Part shown: positions 10,179 to 19,184 of the stretch, piece by piece
How positions within the stretch are numbered: position 1 is the first letter of the stretch
How the letters are laid out: each line of letters begins with the position of its first letter
NCBI GenBank assembly: GCA_001179505.1
Contig: CDMY01000775.1
Coordinates: 1-20,469, forward strand
Direction of reading: 5' to 3'
From: Vitrella brassicaformis
Lineage: Eukaryota > Sar > Vitrellaceae
Length of the DNA stretch: 20,469 nucleotides
Position numbers and translations under genes: made by a program
The notes under the pieces: generated by a model
The model's database searches: none
The model's input: only the letters and a program-made list of their open reading frames with translations
Told to the model about the DNA's origin: nothing

Positions 10179-10319
10179 AGAAAACCTAACTAGTCAGCTT
10201 TCACAGGTAAGTGTGTCGACAAGTCAGAAAACCTAACTACCTATCTTTCACAGGTTGGTATCTCGACTAGTTAGAAAACCTGACAAGTCAGCTTTCACAG
10301 GTTGGTATCTCGACAAGTT
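10179..10319 (+). repeat. Left array: three 47-bp units
   Basis: Units at 10179, 10226 and 10273 share AGAAAACCT, a CTTTCACAGG core and a CGAC(A/T)AGT end. The period is exactly 47 bp in each step. Confidence 0.9.
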
Positions 10320-10374
10320 AGGAAGGTGCCTAGAGATCGAACAACACCTCCAACCCTAACCTAAGCCCCCGCCG

Positions 10375-10437
10375 CGAAACCCTAAACCCTGGGTTTCTCG
10401 GGCCAGAGTTCGGGATCCCGAGAAACCCTAAACCCTA
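10375..10437. repeat. Telomere-motif hairpin (CCCTAAA tracts)
   Basis: AAACCCTAAACCCT occurs twice, at about 10377 and 10424. Between them GGGTTTCTCGGG (10391-10402) pairs perfectly with CCCGAGAAACCC (10417-10428). CCCTAAA is the Arabidopsis-type telomere repeat used by many algae. Here it is interstitial, inside the foldback-like element. Confidence 0.8.
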
Positions 10438-10654
10438 CGAAAGCTTTGAGTCGTCGTCGGCTGCGTGTGTCGGTCGATTGAGTGTTTCCGGCTGTTACGA
10501 GAACAACAACGACGGGATATGGCGACTCGTCGCTAGCAATCCGAGCACATTGTCACTTCCCGCCCTCACGGGAGCAGCACGAAGTTGTTATGTTGTCAAA
10601 CGGGACAAGATGCTGCCTGGCGCTGTGTGTTCTGTGTAGGTTTCCTGTGTTCTG

Positions 10655-10850
10655 TGGGGGTCTGTCTGTGTGTGTGCGTGAGTGCATTCATCTCTGTGTG
10701 TGCGTGTGTGTGGCGGATGGATGGACTCACGGAGAGACACACACACACACACACAGAAATGAATGCACTCAGGCACACACACAGACAGACAGACAGACAG
10801 ACAGACTTGCACACAGAGAGACAGAGAGAGAGAGAGACGGACAGGGAAAC
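10655..10850. repeat. GT, AC and ACAG microsatellites
   Basis: GT-rich, then AC, then ACAG and GA runs. The GTGAGTGCATTCATCTCTGTGTG side and the CACAGAAATGAATGCACTCA side form an imperfect long inverted repeat around 10679-10772. Open frames here on both strands are low-complexity artefacts. Confidence 0.85.
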
Positions 10851-11002
10851 ATTCACCCATCTAGTCACACAACATCACTCTAAATGAAGCAAGAAACCTG
10901 ACTCTTTGACTTGTCTAACTTTCACACACACTCTCGTTGGCGCGCCCCCTTCCCCTCCCTTCTTCTGTCCTCACCCTCTTTCCCCCTTCCTCCCCTCAGG
11001 AA

Positions 11003-11097
11003 AGTGTGAAATCTAGAAAAGCTGACTACTTAGGTTTTCTGACTTGTCAAGATACCAAAATGTGAAAGCTGACTTGTTAGGTTTTCTGACTTGTCGA
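11003..11097 (-). repeat. Right array: two inverted 47-bp units
   Basis: Read on the minus strand, units start AGAAAACCTAA at 11087 and 11040, exactly 47 bp apart, and carry AGTCAGCTTT. They are the reverse complement of the left array at 10179-10319. Confidence 0.9.
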
Positions 11098-11104
11098 GAG
11101 ACCT

Positions 11105-11822
11105 ATATGGGCGAGGTGAGTATTTTGGGCAGGGTGACATGTCGGGTTGTCTAGGTATCCTGACATACTTTAGTTTAAACTCAGGTTTACTGTGCGTGAG
11201 TTTTTCTTTTCTGCGACACAAGTTGGCAGTTGTTAGAGGAGGAATCAAGTGTTGAGAAAGTTGTCTCTTGCCTGTGGCAGTTCTAGCATGCAGAAAATGA
11301 GCTGATGTTTGTCTGATGCAACAGGAACACTCCTGTGAATGGGAGAGGAAAGATGCACGTGGGAAAAGTTAGAAAAAGAGTTTGGCATTTCGAGGATTAA
11401 GTTTCCGCCTAGGGACAGTTCATCCATGGGCATTGGGTGCTTAAAGCAACTTTTTTTGTGCGCTTTGAGGGGCAGACGTGTGGCAGTGTCTTTCTGCGTG
11501 TGTTTTTCGCCGTTTCTTTTGCCAAGCGTGCTCTATGGGTTTCGTTCGCTGGTGTGTGGCCTCCTGCGTGCCTTCTGCAGTGTCCCTTTGGTTCCCTCTA
11601 GGGTTCCCTCTCTGTTTGTCTTGGTGTGTTCCCCGCTTCTGGTGCTGTTTTCACCGATTTTTTTCGCTCGTCCTGGACGCCCCAGAGGTGTAATGGTCAT
11701 GATGATGCACCTCGCGTTACTGCCATTTTGATGAGTGCTCAGAGGACAGCGTCGAAGTGATCATTCTGGATAGTGTGCTCCTTATGTCCCGCGGCCAGTT
11801 TCAGAGAATGTACCGGCTAGCC
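11105..11822. other. Stretch downstream of the GH97 gene
   Basis: This should contain the 3' UTR of the minus-strand GH97 gene. A plus-strand open frame at 11339-11731 (130 aa, very hydrophobic, Phe/Leu/Cys-rich) follows from T-rich composition. I have no support for it as a gene. No other feature is seen. Confidence 0.4.
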
Positions 11823-14473
11823 TTATACTGCAGCTTGCTTCCCCACCTGCTTCATGATGACCACCATTCCATCTGCTCTGATACCCTCGCCCCACAGCCG
11901 CACATTAGTCAGTCTGGTGCAGTTCATTCCGCGGACCCTCTTGACAGCAACCTTGTCATCCTGTTCGGCGTCGCTCATGGACTCAGTATATAGAAACGTC
12001 GCGGAATAGCTCTTATTCGAGTCGAGGAAGTCGAGAGGGATCGACTTGATGGTCCGCGTCTGCGCCACTCCACTAACAATCCCGATGTACCATGTGTCAC
12101 CCTTTCGACGCGCAAGCACAGTCAGGGTGCCAATCACTGAGGGAGGGAGGGCTCGTGTCTCATCCCAGGTCGTCGGAATTGCTGCAATGACATCCCAATA
12201 ACTCTTGCTCAGAATGACAGAAGGGTTTTCCGCAATAGTCTGCAAGGGAGATGTGAACGTCACCAGCGTCGCTACTTGGTGGACCTGCAAAGGACATCGT
12301 TCAATAGCTAGCTAGGAGATTTCTACCCGTCCGTGACAGTCCGACCTCAGTGGTGTTGCCTCTTCTGTCCTCTCTCAGTGCCAACGGTGTGTAGTCGCCC
12401 GGGCCGCCTGCAGAGAAATGTAGGCAAACAGCCACCTTTGCCGTGTCTGCTTACATGGCGGTCACGTGTGTCTACAGCCACCATACTTGGGAACCTTGTG
12501 AAGGTGAGCGCAGCGTTGTGGACCGGTTTCAGCTTGAGATCAGCCCAAATCTTGTTTGCCTCAAGCCCCTGACCCGGGCAGAATGCAGGCACCACAGAGA
12601 CGAACGTGTCACATACATCGCAGAATCTCTGAGCACGTCCGTCGAGGATTACCATGATTGCTTCTCTTGTGATTTCATTTGGGTAGGTCCTACTCTCCCC
12701 AGTCGGCTTTTGTATACCATGTAAGTTCGTCATCAGCTCGCGCTTTGCCGCCTCCCTATTCAAGGCTTCCTGCAGGCGGATGCTGTCATACGATTCACTA
12801 TGGAAGAAATCCACCTTAATGCCCTCTGCACCAGCCTGCTTCACCGCATCGAGGAAATCTCGGAGCTGTCTGAAAAGGGGGTTATGTGGTAGAGAGGATG
12901 GAAAATTAAGATATCAGCCACTCATACAGGTGATCTCTGACTTGTAGTCCTCGGTAGGATCGGCGATTTCGTCTCTATGTTTCCACAGGAATACGCCAAC
13001 TCCCTTCGTTCTTGCATATGTTGTTAGATTCTTGACAGTCTCCCAAGCGTGAGGCCAGAACTCCCACCCTGTAGGGGAAGGCTAGGTATTTGAAACACCT
13101 ATTGGATTATCTTCTTTCGGCCCTGACCTCTATCAATGGTCGTGTATTCGAAGCCTAACTTCGATGCCTCGTCGAGATATTGAATCTCACCTGCGGGGCC
13201 TAGGACTCCAACTTCACCCTTCTTCTTATCCCACCAGCTCCAGACAGACCTTCAGAGTGGATAAGAAGTCAACTCTGCTGTAGATGGGAGTAATACCTAC
13301 CTGCCGGGCTTGATGTAGCCAGGAAGGTCAGGCAACTTTCCTGAGGTCTTCGAAGATGCGAACAGGCCTGGATTCCGGACTTCGGGTGGTGGGCTGAGGT
13401 TGGTGATAAGGTCACTGTTGACGAGTTGGTTGAGATTTCGGGCTATTTGAATGACGCGCCAAGAGGTGGTCAGGGGAAGGGACACTTTCAGGAGAGGCGG
13501 CGCTCCAGGGTGGGCCACCCGCGCCAGCTCTGTCCGAAAGCCTTTCGCATCCGGCAAGGCGACGATGTGAAACCCTTCCCAATCGAACAAAGCAGCCTCA
13601 TGGATCGCTCGATAAGGGTAAGGCACAGACCATGAGGAATCCTCAATCAGCATCGGCAGTCCGTAGCGGGCCTTGTTGCCTTTCTGTCGGAGGGCTAGTT
13701 TCGCTGGGTTCGTCTTCTTGGATGGACCTGTATGTGTCTTGAGCTCCAGGTCGGCCCGCTCATCCTCGCGTTCATACGTCCACGCCTGCGACACTCGGAC
13801 GAAGTGAGTCAAACGAAGCCCGTGTACGTCGACGTGAAGGCTCACTCTGTCAGTTGGTGCGAAATCCATGCGGAACTCCGTTCCGTCACCCTTGATTAGT
13901 AGCGTCTTGTTTCCTGGTATTCGAGACCGAAATGCAATGCCATCTTCGTGAAAGACTCGTACGTCAACAAAATAGCTCAAATCCTGAAAAGGAATGCTAT
14001 ATGTGAGAGTGAAACAGCTGCACCATGCCGTCCTACAGTCGGAATGTGGCGAACGGAGTACGACACCTCCACTGAATAGCAAGCAGTACCTCGACCAGAT
14101 AGCCATTCATACGTCCGTGTGAGCAATGTTCCTTACCGTGATGGTTGGTAGCCACAGAGTGATGTCCGAACTTACGATAGGTCTCACGGACTTCCTTCCT
14201 CTTCGACTGGCCCTCGATTGTAACGTTTCTACCAACGTGCACATCGCCCTCGAGCATCAGTCCCAGCGACGAGGGGCTGACAATTCGCTGTTCTGGGGCA
14301 TCGACATTGTATTTGAGGCTGTTGCCGTCGCCTTCGTCGATGAAAACCTCCAATTGAAACGAACCCCGGCCTGGAGGGTGAATAATGTCATGAAATGGCA
14401 TACTGGCCTTTGCTGCTCCAACCAGCGACAAGAGAGGAAACAGAACCGGGGGGATCGCTTTCATTGAATACAT
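11823..14473 (-). CDS. Secreted glycoside hydrolase family 97 (alpha-glucosidase/alpha-galactosidase type), 8 exons
   Basis: GH97 enzymes cleave terminal alpha-linked glucose or galactose from oligosaccharides; SusB of Bacteroides is the model. Exons (minus): 14090-14473, 13301-13983, 13128-13249, 12942-13068, 12653-12869, 12487-12568, 12346-12407, 11823-12284; phases close throughout, giving 712 aa, the usual GH97 size. Residues 1-23 (MYSMKAIPPVLFPLLSLVGA..) look like a signal peptide, so the product probably enters the secretory pathway. The N-terminal beta-sandwich domain includes FHEDGIAFRSRIPG and SWRVIQIARNLNQLVNS. The (beta/alpha)8 barrel follows from about 356: SVWSWW, FEYTTIDRGW, GIKVDFF (Asp459), RTYPNEITREAI (Glu508), HNAALTFTR, GPGDYTP, HQVATLVTF. 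The C-terminal domain has WDETRALPPSVIG, VLARRKGDTWYIG and PLDFLD. Donors vary (GTACTG, GTCAGA, GTATGG, GTCGGA), so single borders could shift, but family motifs run across each join. Substrate specificity cannot be read from sequence. Confidence 0.93.
12569..12652 (-). other. in-frame, stop-free 84-nt intron in the GH97 barrel
   Basis: The donor is ATCATG|GTAATC and the acceptor GGGTCAG|GGGCTT. The segment is 84 nt and fully open in the gene's frame. Its translation (28 residues, Cys- and Val-rich, including CDVCDTFVSVV) has no counterpart in GH97, whereas splicing gives ITREAIMGLEANK, matching the family. Retention would insert 28 residues next to the active site without a frameshift. Confidence 0.75.
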
Positions 14474-15545
14474 ACGACGGTCTAACTTCTACAACGAACG
14501 CGATCCGCCTAATTTCATGCATGTACTTAAAATGTACTTCTAAACGTGAATTCACCAGGCCGCAGGCCGGGCAAGCGGTCCTGAAGCGGACACGCCACAA
14601 CCAAAGACGAGAATCATGCACGCACACCGCATACACGCATACATACACACACGGAGTGGCTGAGCCCCTCACTGGTGTGGTCAAGGGCCGGCTTGAATGA
14701 ACGTGTTCACGTTATGGAGATAGGCTTTACTCGACGCTTTACTGACAATTGTTGACAGCCCCTGAAGCTCTGAGCCGAGAATCACTACAACAAAACTCTC
14801 TGATTCCCGACACGTCTTCCTGGTTGGTTTAATCGCTTGGCGGCTCTGTCGACAGTTGCTGCCCTACAAAGTGCAAACGACAGCTCTTTATAGGGCCAAT
14901 GATCAACTCTGCTTTGGGATGATCGGACCTTCCTGCTGGCTGGCATCGTGTCTCTGGCCAGGGAAAATCCAGGAAAATCGTTCGGTCCAGGATTCTTAAC
15001 CCTAATTAGACTCTCCCGAGCTTGGGAGATCCTCCTGCCATTTTGGCTCATCTGCTCGGACATTTCATCGGGCTTCAAGCTTCTTTATCTCTCTTCGCCA
15101 ATTTTGCTCCTCGAGGCTCTCCCCTGGCTGTCGTCGCCAGATTCACTCATTCAGCCTCTCCCCTGGCGAGGTCTCTTAGTCGTGCCTTCATCACCACATC
15201 GCTTGACGGGGAAGAACGGATAAAGGCATAGGCCTTGAGACGTGTGCATTCGTGTGTTCGGATTTGTGTGTCTGTGTATATGCTACTGTGACCCGTAGCC
15301 TCCTTTGACTCATCGCGACGAGGTCGACTTCATTTGCGTGTTTGTTGTCAATTATCCTTAATCGTGTCTCATCGACAGTCAGCATCGAGTAAGCGCTATT
15401 TCATAGCATCCTCGGTCATAGCAGTCTCGGTTCCCCAAGACCAACCTTGGGCCCTCCTTGGGCATGCAGCACATTCATGTGTGCGACAATTGAACTGACA
15501 GAGGAAGACAGAAGACAGATAAAAAAGAGAGCCTGCCTCATTGAT
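14474..15545. other. GH97 upstream region and unassigned DNA
   Basis: The first few hundred bases upstream of the GH97 start at 14473 presumably hold its promoter; no TATA-like or initiator motif stands out. A minus-strand open frame at 14785-15078 (97 aa, ending in basic residues) lacks recognisable motifs. A GAAAATCCAGGAAAATC block near 14961 faintly resembles 19265-19285 in the right-edge repeats. Confidence 0.35.
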
Positions 15546-15718
15546 GGACAGAAAGACAGGAGGCACTGGCTGAAATGGCATGAGTATGGTCACAACACAG
15601 AGGGGCGCCGAAGTCTAACCTCACGCGCGGCATACATTCCCAGAAACGACATGGTGGCGCAGCGACTACACGTGATCGGCTACCTCAGCAAAAGAGACCG
15701 GCCGAATGACAAGCAATG
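15546..15718 (+). repeat. Dispersed coding-like repeat, copy 1 (inverted partner of 18603-18783)
   Basis: The GGCACTGGCTGAAATGGCAT core and about 170 bp around it match the reverse complement of 18603-18783. The frame RHWLKWHEYG.N.E.RRSLT.RA..........QR.HVIGY is kept in both copies, with most differences leaving the peptide similar. It may be a remnant of a transposon gene or a SINE-like sequence. No family is recognised. Confidence 0.8.
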
Positions 15719-16185
15719 ACAAGCAATGAGACCTTATCGGACTTTCTGTCGTGGTGTCGATCACTCCTTCGAAAAACCGAACGCGCCAACCCTAGGAGCT
15801 GAATGTTTGTATGGTCGTGTAAGACGATGAGATGAAACGTATACCTCTGACATGTTAGGGTTACAAGAGGGATTCAGTGGCCACCGCGTGTGCTACGAAG
15901 TGATTGGTACCTTGGGGGGTACAGTTCTACGTCTACGTGACATCGGGGGACATCGGATATCTACGTCTACGTGAGGGTGTACAGTTCTCGCGAGTCGTGA
16001 TGCCCGTGCACACATAGTTGCTCTCAGTCTTCCTACCTTCTAGATAGGTGGTTCTCGCCTCACACAGTCTCTAGAGTGACTGTGGTATATCTCGCAATCG
16101 AATTGCTCATTGACTTGCCCCTCAATATAAACACACAGTGGCACATTTCCGACACACGTATGTTGTCTCACTGAAATGTTAACCG
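15719..16185. other. Downstream of PELO, with short direct repeats
   Basis: Contains the 3' flank of PELO. TCTACGTCTACGTGA occurs at 15926-15940 and again at 15960-15974, each linked to a GTACAGTTCT copy, and GACATCGGGG is tandemly doubled between them. No gene is seen. Confidence 0.6.
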
Positions 16186-18430
16186 TCAAGCAAATGAATC
16201 GCCATCCTGAGCGCCTTCGTCCTCTGGCATGACGTTGTCTTCATCGTCAAGCTGCCACAGAGAAAGCAATCCGATGGCATACACTAATTCATCTGCTGCC
16301 ACACAGCCCACTTGCTCTTCATCTGGTGCACCGAAGCCAGTGGCATTTGCATCGTCCAGCTCGTCAAGCTGCAAAAGCAGACAAGTGAAAGTTTTTCCTT
16401 TCCGTTCCTCATAAACCGAACCTCAGGCAGAGGAAATCGGAGGATTGCGGCAATGCCAGATAGTTGGGACAGCTCTGGCAGGGAAAGAATGGGAAAAAGT
16501 GCTCCTTGCAGTAAACATTGCTGTCAACTTACGTTCCCCAGACACATGCATACTCGAGAAAATGTGGGCCTCAGAGCCACCTGAGCAGCGATATTCGCAT
16601 TCATGCATATCGACAGATCGACGGATAGGTGTCGTGTAATCACCGGCTTGTTTGACCGCTTCGACTATGTGATTGTATCGCCGCCTTGTGCTGACGTTGC
16701 TTGCCCTATGCAGCAAAGCGAGCAGCTAGGCTTACGAATAGTTCGCTTCGCCGTGCCTTGCTTGTTCCACCTGAACAGACTGTCTAAAATAAGTAGCGTC
16801 TGTACAGCCCCCCTCTCGACAGCCATCTCCACCTATTTGACACGGCATGCACCACGACTGCAATAATTGATTCGGAAGGGGACTTGGCTAGCGACTTGCC
16901 TGACACGGCCCATAACACGTCCGATCCGGCTCATTTTGAAGCATATGGTAGAAGGACTCAAGTGCCAGCACTTGCTTCGTCGCTTGCGTGTCCTGAAGCT
17001 TCTGTTGCACAGCTGGATCGTTCAGTATTTCATTCAAGGCCTGCCTGACAAAGCCACGACATGGCCAAGCGCGGTGGCGGCTGGAAGTGCGTCGCTTTCA
17101 GAGTCTAGCCCACTTGTACGCTGACGATGCTCTTGCCGAGACGAAAAACCCTCTGTTTGAGAGCAGACTGGCGGCGCTTTGACCCCTGATGCGAAGCACG
17201 AAACAACAAAACAGGAACACGCTGATACCACACAGCACATTTCTCTCGGCTGTTCCGCACTTGGTTTGAGCCTCCTGCCACATCCATTTGAGGAAATCGT
17301 CCTGCAGGCAAACAGAAAACAGACCATTTCCAGACTTCTGTCGTCCGTGAGTACTCGAGCTTTACCCTTACAAAGCCTGGACCAGCCACCAGAACACATT
17401 TCACGACGCTGAAGTCTATGTGCTGCTGTATGGCACCCATTACTTGCTGGAAGAAGCGCTCGATAGCCTGAGACGACGACACAGGTCACCATTCCAATTC
17501 GAACGAGCGAATGGTTCTCCACCTTTTGGTGCCCGCTGAACAAACCGCGCTTCTTTGGTATGTTGACTTGCACCTGATTCCGCAGGCATGTCGCCTGTGC
17601 AGATGATAACGAGCTGATACACGTCATCCTGTCCCACCTTGCAAAGTTCCTTCGCAAGGCAGCTCGTCAGAAGGTAAAAATTCGCAACGCCCTGGTCGAT
17701 CAACTGTCAAGCAGACAGATGCCAAGGATAGATGCACTCTGCACTCTTGGTGCTTTGGCCGTACGATAGCTGCGACTTCAGCGCTTCTCTTGGCGTCAAC
17801 TGCCTGCTGAAGACGATCACGAGAGATGAAATCCCAGTTCGACTGGAGGCACGCACGGATTGGCATCGTTCTCTGGTCAACTAAGTGGTGAAACAGGCCC
17901 TGAGTTACTTTCATGACGCTGAGGTTGCTATTAAGCTCCACCTCAACCGTATGAAACTGCCCCAGCTGCAAGAGATTGCATGAGCTTGAAACCATTAACT
18001 TCGAGCATTCACTACACACGTACCCTAATGAACTCGTTTTCGCACACATTCTTGCCGGAGAAACGAATGAGATTCGCTTTACCATCATACTCGACACTCT
18101 GCAAAAGACAACACAGGGGGGGAATTGTCAATCAGCCGCAGATCAGCCATCTACGGGCTACCTTGACGGCCAGGGTGAGCACCAGCTTCTTCATGAAGGC
18201 TTGGGTTGAGCCCAGCGACCCCTCACGTTGCACCTTCCTGAGGTACACGCTATTGCTTTGCGGGTTGTATCATGTCCTGATATCTATTTGGCTCACCGAT
18301 AAGTCTGTGCTCGTATCCTGTCGCCTCGCACGACGATGTTGTAGATGTGCCACAGATCCTCAGCTTCTTCGGGAATGAGCGTCACAACTCCACCTCCATC
18401 CTTCTCGAAATTTTGTTCGGTCACCTTCAT
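16186..18430 (-). CDS. PELO: Pelota/DOM34, eRF1-like ribosome rescue factor (17 exons)
   Basis: Pelota acts in the cytoplasm with the Hbs1 GTPase to recognise stalled ribosomes with an empty A site and drive subunit splitting and no-go/nonstop decay. Exons (minus): 18297-18430, 18162-18237, 18024-18098, 17909-17965, 17765-17842, 17638-17703, 17523-17573, 17366-17467, 17234-17301, 17114-17167, 16900-17044, 16771-16832, 16644-16705, 16533-16580, 16422-16474, 16312-16368, 16186-16251. All phases close, giving 417 aa (animal Pelota is about 385). Domain 1 (about 1-132) opens MKVTEQNF and has LIPEEAEDLWHIYNI. Domain 2 (about 137-270) has VQVNIPKKR, AIERFFQQV and VVKCVLVAGPGFVR. Domain 3 (about 275-375) has FYHMLQNEPDR, IFSSMHVSGE and AAILRFPLPE. 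It lacks the GGQ of true release factors, as expected. The acidic C-terminal tail (about 378-417) is longer than usual. Splice sites were chosen so that each segment keeps the family's length; the start is the first ATG of the domain 1 frame. Confidence 0.95.
16252..16311 (-). other. PELO: optional 60-nt in-frame intron in the PELO acidic tail
   Basis: The segment starts GTGGGC after CAA and ends TTTCTCTGTGGCAG. It is 60 nt, a multiple of three, with no stop in the reading frame. Removing it joins two acidic peptides (..APDEEQ / LDDEDNV..). Keeping it inserts a hydrophobic peptide containing YAIGLLSLW. I favour splicing because its size and borders match the other PELO introns (53-69 nt), but retention would still give a full protein (437 aa). 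Confidence 0.6.
16833..16899 (-). other. PELO: GC-AG intron in PELO (intron 11)
   Basis: Exon 11 ends YGPCQ and exon 12 starts VEMAVERG, the exact spacing of the family motif YG..Q-VE.A. The junction reads CAG|GCAAGT at the donor and AAATAG at the acceptor, so this is a GC-AG intron with an otherwise perfect donor consensus. The nearest GT alternative would lose residues conserved in length across the family. Confidence 0.8.
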
Positions 18431-18547
18431 GTCCTCTTACTCGCGCGTCGGCAATGGTAATGGCGGGAGGGAGGAGTTGGAAGTCACGGCGTAGATCAAA
18501 CGCGACTGCTCTTTCGTGTTTTTGTTTCACGCCAACCCGAGATTCCT

Positions 18548-18584
18548 CGGGCTTAGGGTCAGGTGTCTCGTCAAACCCATAACC
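18548..18584. promoter_or_regulatory. 37-bp motif upstream of PELO, copy 2
   Basis: Matches 5522-5558 at 34 of 37 bases in the same orientation. It lies 118-154 bp upstream of the PELO ATG, so a role as a core promoter or enhancer element is possible. It also lies 19 bp from the dispersed repeat at 18603-18783 and may instead be part of a longer repeat. Confidence 0.4.
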
Positions 18585-18602
18585 TTCATTCATTCATTCA
18601 CT

Positions 18603-18783
18603 CCTGGTGATGTCTTGTCATTGGTGTGGTCTCTTCTCTGCGGTAGCCTATCACGTGTCGTTGCCCCCCATGTCTTTTCTTTTGCGTGTGCATGGTTGCG
18701 CGTGTGGTTAGACTTCGGCGTGCCTCTCTGTTGCGACCATACTCATGCCATTTCAGCCAGTGCCGCATGTCTGTCTGTTTGTT
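18603..18783 (-). repeat. Dispersed coding-like repeat, copy 2
   Basis: Minus-strand partner of 15546-15718. It encodes RHWLKWHEYGRNREARRSLT, then, after a gap, GGQRHVIGYRRE. Together the two copies form an inverted pair around the whole PELO gene. Confidence 0.8.
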
Positions 18784-19080
18784 CATTACCGCGGCGGGGC
18801 TCTCCCCTTTAGCTGCCTTCTGTCTTCCTCTGCCAGCCCAGCCAGGACTTCCTGTGCATGTGCCTGCCAAGTGCCTACCGACTTAGATCACACCGTGCTG
18901 CCCACTGATCCATTACATGCCGGCCGATAACTGTGTGGTGTGTCACGAAGGGAGCGATACAATGGACAACATGAGACTCAGTGCGTGTGAAGGGATGGAG
19001 TGCACCTTAGGTATTGTCTATCATATGTTGCAGGGCCTCATGCACACGACAGCTCGGATCAGTTTCACAGATCTTGCTCT
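18784..19080. other. Gene-free spacer
   Basis: No coding segment, RNA gene or repeat that I can support between the dispersed repeat and the right-edge satellite region. Confidence 0.4.
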
Positions 19081-19184
19081 AGTTGAAAGGTGAGCTGTGG
19101 CTATCAGCTCGCAAAAGAATCTGCGGCCAACTTGACCCAACTTTTTTTCTAGGGCATCTTTTCAAGATCTGTCTTCTGATATCT

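Larger units (their letters stand above)
10179..11097. mobile_element. Foldback-like element with inverted arrays of 47-bp units
   Basis: The left end holds three head-to-tail 47-bp units starting with AGAAAACCT at 10179, 10226 and 10273. Each has a core like AGTCAGCTTTCACAGG and ends with a TCTCGAC..GTT block. The right end (about 11003-11097) holds two copies of the same unit in opposite orientation, again spaced exactly 47 bp (TTTTCT ends at 11040 and 11087). The interior carries a telomere-motif hairpin and GT/AC/ACAG microsatellites but no transposase. Arrayed inverted ends are typical of foldback elements and some MITEs. I see no clear target-site duplication. A non-mobile origin is possible. 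Confidence 0.65.

Noticed and set aside
10585-10887. Open frames on both strands across GT/AC/ACAG runs
   Set aside because: Pure low-complexity translation of microsatellites.
11339-11731. Hydrophobic 130-codon plus-strand frame
   Set aside because: Follows from T-rich DNA; no homology, signal or splice support.
12333-12724. Plus-strand open frames
   Set aside because: Antisense shadows of GH97 exons 5-7.
17034-17657. 207-codon minus-strand open frame
   Set aside because: It reads through several PELO exons and introns partly out of frame; the spliced PELO model explains the region.
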